Shown here in pieces: positions 57,753 through 64,000 of a stretch of 64,000 bases of DNA (the first letter of the stretch is position 1; every line of letters begins with the position of its first letter). The position numbers and the translations under genes are program-made. Under the pieces are notes generated by a model, which saw only the letters and a program-made list of their open reading frames with translations, made no database searches and had not been told where the DNA came from. The DNA is from Suillus spraguei (Eukaryota > Basidiomycota > Agaricomycetes > Boletales > Suillaceae), in contig JABCPU010000037.1 in assembly GCA_016800925.1 (NCBI GenBank), forward strand, positions 186,001 through 250,000, in the 5' to 3' direction.

Positions 57753-59911
57753 ATGAGGTGCGACACGTCCTACTTCATCGGCATTGATATCGGTACCGGT
57801 TCTGCTCGCGCGTCTCTCGTTGCACGAAATGGTGAGATGAAAGCGTCTTCCACGAAGGATACCATTACCTGGCGTGATCAGCACGATTGCCGTATCTTCG
57901 AGCAATCCACAAACAACATCTGGGAGCAAATTTGTACCGCTGTAAAGGAAATATTAAAGCAATCTAACATTCCCGCGACCGCAGTCAAGGGGCTTGGCTT
58001 CGATGCCACTTGCTCTCTCGCCGTGTCGGATTTCGACGGGAATCCGATAACAGTGACCAAGGGTAGCGGTATTGGCATTTATGGCGATCGGAATGTTATT
58101 TTGTGGGCAGACCATCGCGCCGAGAAGGAAGCTGAGCTTATCAATTCTACTGGGTCGATCGTCCTGAATTATGTAGGCGGAACAATGAGTGTATGTAGCA
58201 GTTGCGAGTCCAGTTTACCTTGCTAATTCTACTTTTGGAGCAGCTTGAGATGGAGGTGCCTAAGATTCTTTGGCTCAAGAAGCACATGGACCCTGCTCTG
58301 TTCGCCCGATGTCAATTTTTTGATCTTCCCGATTTTTTCACATACAAGGCAACTGGGGATAACACACGCTCCTTCTGTTCGGTTACATGCAAGTGCTCTT
58401 ATGTTCCCGACAAAGGTTGGCAGCCGGACTTTTTTGAGCGCATTGGTCTCGGTGAACTCGTCGATGATGATAACTGGAAGCATATAGGCGCTGCTAGGGG
58501 ACGAGTGCAGACTGCTGGAAGCCCAGTCGGTCGGGGATTATCTCAAAAGGCAGCTGAAGAACTTGGACTTATGGAAGGTACTGCTGTTGGAAGTGGTCTG
58601 ATTGACGGGTATGTCATATTCCATCAATATGTCTATGTAATGTGGATGCATTGGCGTCGTGCTAGGTATGCTGGTTGGATGGGCACAGTTGCCGCCCGAT
58701 ACATGGAGAATGGACAACTTTCAAACGTGCTTCCTTCTCTCCACGAGTCTCCGCACCGTTTGGCCATTGTTGCCGGGACGAGTACTGGCCATATTGTTCA
58801 GGTAAATCATCTTGCTCAATTCATCTCCATCCAGACATCAATATCGCTGCAGAGTCGGGATAGCCTCTTCGTGAAGGGTGTATGGGGCCCATATAGGGTA
58901 TACCATCGTCATTCTGCATCACATGCGATATCTTGATGATATATTCTTATAGGACACAGCTTTCCCTGGTTGGTGGATGAATGAAGGGGGCCAGTCGTCT
59001 ACGGGACAGCTTATTGACTTTATCATCACCACTCACACCGCGTATCCTGAACTGAAAGAACGTGCCAAGCAAGAGGGCAAGTGTATGCATATTGGTTCGT
59101 GTAGCTCTTCATATCAAAGCCAAGCAAACAGTATTTGATACGCGTCTATAGTCTTGCTGGATGTCCTCGGACAGTTACGGCACGAAAATAACGTTGACAC
59201 CTACACGGAGCTTACGAAGGATCTACATTTTTATCCTGATTTCCATGGTGAGATAAGCTACAGTTCGATATTAGTATCGTTGTTCACAACAATCGACCAT
59301 CGCAGGAAACAGGTCTCCAATCGCCGACTCTCGAATGAGAGGTTCCATCGTCGGCATTGACTTAGTAAGTTACTACTTCGATTGAGAACTTCTACTAAAC
59401 CATCTTGATTACTTCAGGACGCATCTATAGCCGACCTCGCTCGCAAGTACTACCTCACCCTGGAAGCCATTGCTCTTCAAACACGCCATATCATCGACAC
59501 TCTCAATGCGGCAGGGCATGACATTACCTCTTTATATCTTTCTGGCGGGCAGGTGAAGAATATGGTGATGATGCAGCTCTTTGCAGATACATGCGGTATC
59601 CCAGTGATCTTACCCAAATCATATTCTGAGGCTGTGGTTCTTGGTGCAGCGATGCTGGGAAGGATTGCAGCGGAGGGTGCCAAAGACGGAGAAGACATGT
59701 GGAAGATCATGGTAGCATGTCCCGTGCATTCTGCAGAATGTAGATACTAATTTCTTCTATTCAGGTCGAGATGACACCTACTGGTACCCTTGTGGCCCCT
59801 GAGGCGTCGTCGACCGTCAGCAAACTACTTGATGCCAAATACAATATATTCCTAGAGATGATTGATATCCAGAAGCGGTGGAGACGGAAGATTGAAGAAG
59901 CTAGCCATTGA
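57753..59911 (+). CDS. FGGY-family carbohydrate kinase (ribulokinase-like)
   Basis: The ATG at 57753 is chosen because FIGIDIGTGSARASL, the ATPase N-lobe phosphate-binding segment, follows eight residues later. Exons 57753-58190, 58244-58608, 58666-58801 and 58853-58897 and about five more join in phase to TGA at 59911 (about 570 residues). Other landmarks are GLGFDATCSLAV, ILWADHRAEKEA, VPKILWLKKHMDP, FFDLPDFFTYKATGD, YAGWMGTVAAR, LAIVAGTSTGHI, PGWWMNEGGQSSTGQLID and the C-terminal LYLSGGQVKNMVMMQLFAD. The pattern is that of the eukaryotic FGGY/YDR109C group, which phosphorylates ribulose-type sugars. The cysteine usual in GTSTCH is Gly here. Cytosolic. No lesions seen. Confidence 0.9.
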
Positions 59912-60148
59912 AATGTGCGTGTACATTCCAATCTAGTTCACGATATATCTGTATTATTACCCCAATATTGCACGGATGGAGCTCGGCATCCCAGAAACTG
60001 CAAGACCTACAAAAAGTAACTACTAACGAATTTGATAAACGCTGTCAAAGGTTATGTCTATACTTGGTATAAAAGTTTGCCCCCGGGTAAAGTACGCAAT
60101 GGTGGCATCAAAAACGACTCGAAATAAATATTTCCATCAATTTGCCAG
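59912..60148. terminator. Convergent 3' flanks of kinase and neighbour
   Basis: The kinase (plus) and the next gene (minus) end 237 bp apart. The space is AT-rich with ACGAAATAAATATTTCCATC near 60117, reasonable for 3' processing on both strands. No stem-loop was identified. Confidence 0.3.
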
Positions 60149-62200
60149 TTAGGCTTTGGCTCTCGGCCACTCTGCGATAATGTCATCTGAGCGACGACGA
60201 AGGTTATGTTCGTCCCTGAATGGAATATCAATATCCTCCAACTGCGTTAGATGCTGCAAGATGTCTTGAAGACAAGTGACCTAGATATAGGCGGACCGGC
60301 TGAGAATATTGCCGATGAATCATTAAATCGACCCACCGATGCAAGTTCCGAATCCAGGTGCGGGTACACGGACTCAATCTCAGCCAATACTATGCTCAAA
60401 TCCTCCATGCCCTAGTATATATGAACAACAGAATGCAGATGTCGGAGACTCATTCCGTACCTTGTGGCCAAACTTTGTCTTTCCTTTGACAAGTCGTTGT
60501 AACGCCGCAATCCATTTGGATACTTGATCTTCGGTAATCTCGATCTTATACTTCTTTTGAATAGGTTCATCTTCGAGTCGACTCTCTGCATAAGTTCTCT
60601 TTTGAGAGACTTGCACGTCATTGTGCCCAGAGATACTTGTGGCTTCGGTGCTTTGCGAAATAGACGTGTCGATGAATGCTGCTGAATTGCTGGATGAGAT
60701 AGGGCTGCTTTCTTTGCTTACTGCGACTTCGCACACAGGCACGAAGGCAGATGCCGAATCTGCAGTTACCTGTGGTTACGACATATCAGCTTGTGTTCAT
60801 TCCTGGTCCGCGATGCATGGTACTCACGGGAGTGATTATTCCGTCACGCAAGTGAGGTGTGTCTGCGCCTCCGAACATTGCATCCAATCGTTCATTGAAT
60901 TTCTCCCCTCTAGATTGCTGTGGAAGAGCAGCAGTTTGAACACAGTCCAGCTGCGTAAATTTGGGCGGCAAGGTACGATGTTCATCCTCGACTGAAGCTA
61001 GCCCTGACTTGACTTCACTGTGTTGATCTCCCTGATGTGTAGAGGTTGGAACATCGTCAAAAGTGGCGTCCTCGGAGGGAAAGAACTTCGTTCTTGAAGT
61101 CCTGTCCTGCGACTTTTTGTCGGTGCCGCACCCTGTGGCATGGCGCTGACGATGCCAAGTAATGCTGGCTACCCGAGTGTCTAATGCAGCATCAATAGCC
61201 TTTTGCATAGACTCATAAGGAATGGCATGGGCAGATTTTCGCGGAGCTATGGTCGGAACCGCTGTAGTGGTATTGGATATTGGAGCATGGACTACCACGA
61301 TGGCCTCAGCTTGAGAGCCTTCCTGACTTGCGCTTCTGCGAGTGTTCTGAATCTGGCGGGGCCGTTTGCTGCAATTCACAGCTTGTACGTCTGTGCTGCT
61401 CCCTTCACTGTCAATAGGTGTGACTGTCGGCGGGATATTATGTGAACCATTGGCGTTGAATGTTACTTGCAGTATCTCCTGCAAACTTTGGGAACTGTGG
61501 AAATCTCTCGACTCGGAGTGTACGCCTGGAATGCGGGAGGATGCCTGCTGGACTTCTTGTCGAGGCATTGCAATCGGAGGACTATGGACTAGACTTTTCC
61601 CGTGTTTCTGCGTTTTTCTCGCATTCGTCGAAGGCGGGGCTTTTGAATCATCCGCACCTAAAGGGAGCTCGTCCATACCGCCTTCCCATCCAAAATAACC
61701 AGTGGTGTCCATGAAGTGAGATCATCATGGTGTTCAAGCTGTGTGGTATCTCCATTTACTATGGTGCTGTCACCTCGAGATAGTCGAGGGACTACTTCAT
61801 CTGGAGTTGGAGGAGGTGAGACTGATGAAAGCACTATCCTAGTAATGGTTTTGTAATGAGTATTTTGGACATTGACTCGAAGACAATTAACGGTGATGCA
61901 ATGGTTAGAAAATACTTACTTGTCATGTTTGGACTCGGAATCCGACTCGGAGTCTTTTGAGTAACTACCCGCGAAATTGATACCCCTGGTGGGAGCCTGG
62001 CCCTACAAGTGAAAGAATCATGGTCAGAAATGGCACAAGCAAAGGAAGGCAAATATGTGCAATATTACTGACATGTGGTCTTGCATGTGTAGCTACAAAC
62101 TGGTGTGTCATAAGTGGTGTGTCATACATTCTTGCCCATTGCTTCATCATGCACAGAAAAGCTAGGCAGTCAAATTTGAAAGAGGCTTGAGTTACTACTT
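60149..62200 (-). CDS. Unrecognised Ser-rich protein with a C-terminal helical domain
   Basis: The stop is at 60149. The last exons encode FRDEHNLRRRSDDIIAEWPR, GMEDLSIVLAEIESVYPHLD and, before an intron, ITEDQVSKWIAALQRLVKGK. This W-L...L-R-A-W helical pattern faintly recalls TFIIS-N/LEDGF-type bundles, which is a guess. The large central exon (61712-about 60830) is Ser/Thr/Gln-rich and low-complexity. Upstream, exons ending near 61740-61850 (SVSPPPTPDEVVPRLSRGDS) and 61925-62000 (SKDSESDSESKHD) and a piece with KQWARMYDTPLMTHQFVATH (about 62070-62150) look coding, but their frame does not join the large exon directly. Either a one-base error lies near 61712-61740 or the true start is at 61712. 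Function unknown, nuclear role possible. Confidence 0.5.
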
Positions 62201-62209
62201 TGAGATGAG

Positions 62210-64000
62210 TAAGTTTATGAAATATTAGATGAGAAAATGAGATTCACCAAGGGAATGTGGTTACTTGCTGTATGGTGTGAGACTGAGAGATCTTAGGTAA
62301 CTAAGGGAATGATTCATCATCACTCTAAGATGGGCCATTACTATATATTGACTGGATTGTTTGGTATTGTTGACATGATTTGACATACAGCTTAGTCACT
62401 CACTATCCTTACAAATAATTCACATGATTTGTTCACTTGCCTAATTTAGCTAGGCTGACAGTGAGTGATGTGCACAGCCACCTCTTACATGATCATTACC
62501 TAAGATGCTGTTTGGACAGTGACTCCAGGTTCAAAATTCCTGCTTCAAATCTGCACGTGAGCAGGATCACCCGACTACATGCATCATCAGTGCCAATAGT
62601 ACAATCTATTAGATACATACCGTCATCATCGAAATGTCTGATAAATTGAGCAGTGGCTCTTCACATTCCTTATGTTCTTGAGGCACTATTGGTGTCTCAT
62701 CTGTTGCTGCAGTGTGACAAACAAAGTCACGCTGACCGTGAAAGTGCTGTTTTCCACAAGCATCTCATTGCCATCTAGGTGGCTACTGAACAAATCCCTT
62801 ATAGTGAGGAATAGCCTTTTTGCTTCGCTAAGGCCATACTGTTCTTATTCTGCAGACCCTTGCTGCTTACTGGATCCTTGTACTGATGTCCTCATGTCCT
62901 ATTTCCCTCTAGATCCATTGGTGTGTAGCCTATTCGTTTCTGTTGTTACTAAACCTAGGGCAGGACTATCACATTACATTTCACGAGGCTGCTGCATGCT
63001 GCACACCTCTTTGCTGATATCACATAGTACATCTCTATTTCACTACTGGTTTTGCCCTGTATTCTGACTGCACATGATACATGTTAAAAGGACTCATTGC
63101 ACATACTGGTACTTTTACCTTCGTGTAACCTTGGTATCACTGTACTATAGGTCAGACTTACTATCTAGCTCTGGGACCACCCAGTAGTGGAAGTAGTCTT
63201 TTGTTACAGTTACCACTCCTTTATTGATATCACTCATTTACCGCTACCACTGCCATCATACAATTGACCCTTATTTTGACTTGACTTCTGACTGACTGTT
63301 ACTTTACCACTGAAAGTACTGCAGTTTGTTGGCTGTTATAGCTTCACCATTACTTTTCTTGTCATCTTTACTTCTTGGAACTATACAGTGATTCACCTTC
63401 ACCATGCAAGCCACCATTATGTAACCATCAGTATACTATTAGTAGCATTTAGTTTCTCGTTTGTTTTCCCTCAGCGTTTGTTCCCACTCGCTGAGGTATG
63501 TTAACTTGTACTCCATACTTAAACTCTCCATACTGATAAAGACTAGACACTTGTTGTTCTAGGTACATACTCAATACATTAGCATTTGTTCCCACTCACT
63601 GAGACACTCATTGTTCTAGTCTTTAGGTTATGAGCCCTGAGCTCAAATAGCTCAGCAGATTAGTCTAGAACACGTTAATCTCACATAGGAACCCATTGAG
63701 GATGCTCAACCACTGATCACTTGTAAAAGGACAATCCTTCTACCTCAGAACTTCCCACACTTCTGTTTAATAAGATGGGAAAAAATTTGATCACATTATA
63801 GAATTACAAGGCACAGATTCTTATCCATGTAATGTCAAGCTTGCATTGACTAGCGAAGGACTTTGGAACCACTGCAGCAGTGGAACTAACTCTGTTACAA
63901 CCATGCAAAACCAGGGGCTACTAAGAAGTCCTGGCTTACATGGGGTTGTACTGGAGGGTCAGAAAGTCAAAGGGGCTTGGCCTCAGCTCGTGTGCTGTGC
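62210..64000. other. CpG-poor, gene-free tail of the window
   Basis: No domain is readable on either strand. By hand I count only about 17 CG dinucleotides in some 1.8 kb, far fewer than in the neighbouring genes, together with many TG and CA. Some words recur, for example TTTGTTCCCACTC(G/A)CTGAG at 63476 and 63588. This is the composition expected of an old, methylated repeat, but no terminal repeats or element genes could be identified. Confidence 0.5.

Noticed and set aside
63470..63620. Repeated TTTGTTCCCACTC(G/A)CTGAG words as possible LTR ends
   Set aside because: No TG...CA ends, primer-binding site or internal retroelement genes could be found within the window.

Overview
The window reads as nuclear DNA of a filamentous basidiomycete, most likely an Agaricomycete. 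Introns are short (about 40-70 bp, mostly GT-AG). Three NACHT-WD40 STAND (NLR-like) loci carry nearly identical WD40 repeats. A relic of a WD40-TPR-HET-type protein, a polyporopepsin-like aspartic protease, Tad1-type LINE sequence and Fot1/pogo elements fit the same group. No bacterial, organellar or viral signature was seen. All family names come from reading the translations by eye; no database search was run.

Layout. 1-3459: the 3' end of a DNA transposon inserted in a dead Tad1-like LINE, which also holds a short element sharing the transposon's terminal motif. 3480-7766: a WD40 relic, an unexplained gap, and an aspartic protease with one frameshift and altered active-site motifs. 8039-8971: a deleted pogo element. 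9119-27110: a large imperfect tandem duplication. Each unit carries a NACHT-WD40 gene followed by an antisense fragment of a delta-1-pyrroline-5-carboxylate dehydrogenase. The first unit also contains about 3.2 kb with a mitochondrial FAD/folate-type carrier pseudogene. 27388-36600: three related secreted, cysteine-containing, Ser/Thr-rich and probably GPI-anchored proteins, plus a six-cysteine knottin-like secreted peptide with a decayed second copy.

36960-50992 is mostly housekeeping: a cytochrome b5/acyl-CoA dehydrogenase fusion, a PHO80-like cyclin, glucosidase II beta, ribosomal protein eS25 and a PPIH-type cyclophilin. A decayed WD40-TPR-HET-type gene lies among them and contains a long, near-perfect hairpin. 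51540-55911 holds a third NACHT-WD40 locus on the minus strand, which is truly broken. 56325-57151 is another deleted pogo element. 57753-59911 is an FGGY carbohydrate kinase, followed by an unrecognised serine-rich gene on the minus strand. The last 1.8 kb is CpG-poor and without recognisable genes.

Two themes stand out. The first is intracellular-receptor-type loci (three NACHT-WD40, two WD40 relics) whose repeats are homogenised except at a few codons. The second is many one-base indels in homopolymers and repeats, including a G20 run. These suggest that part of the apparent pseudogenisation is consensus error rather than biology.
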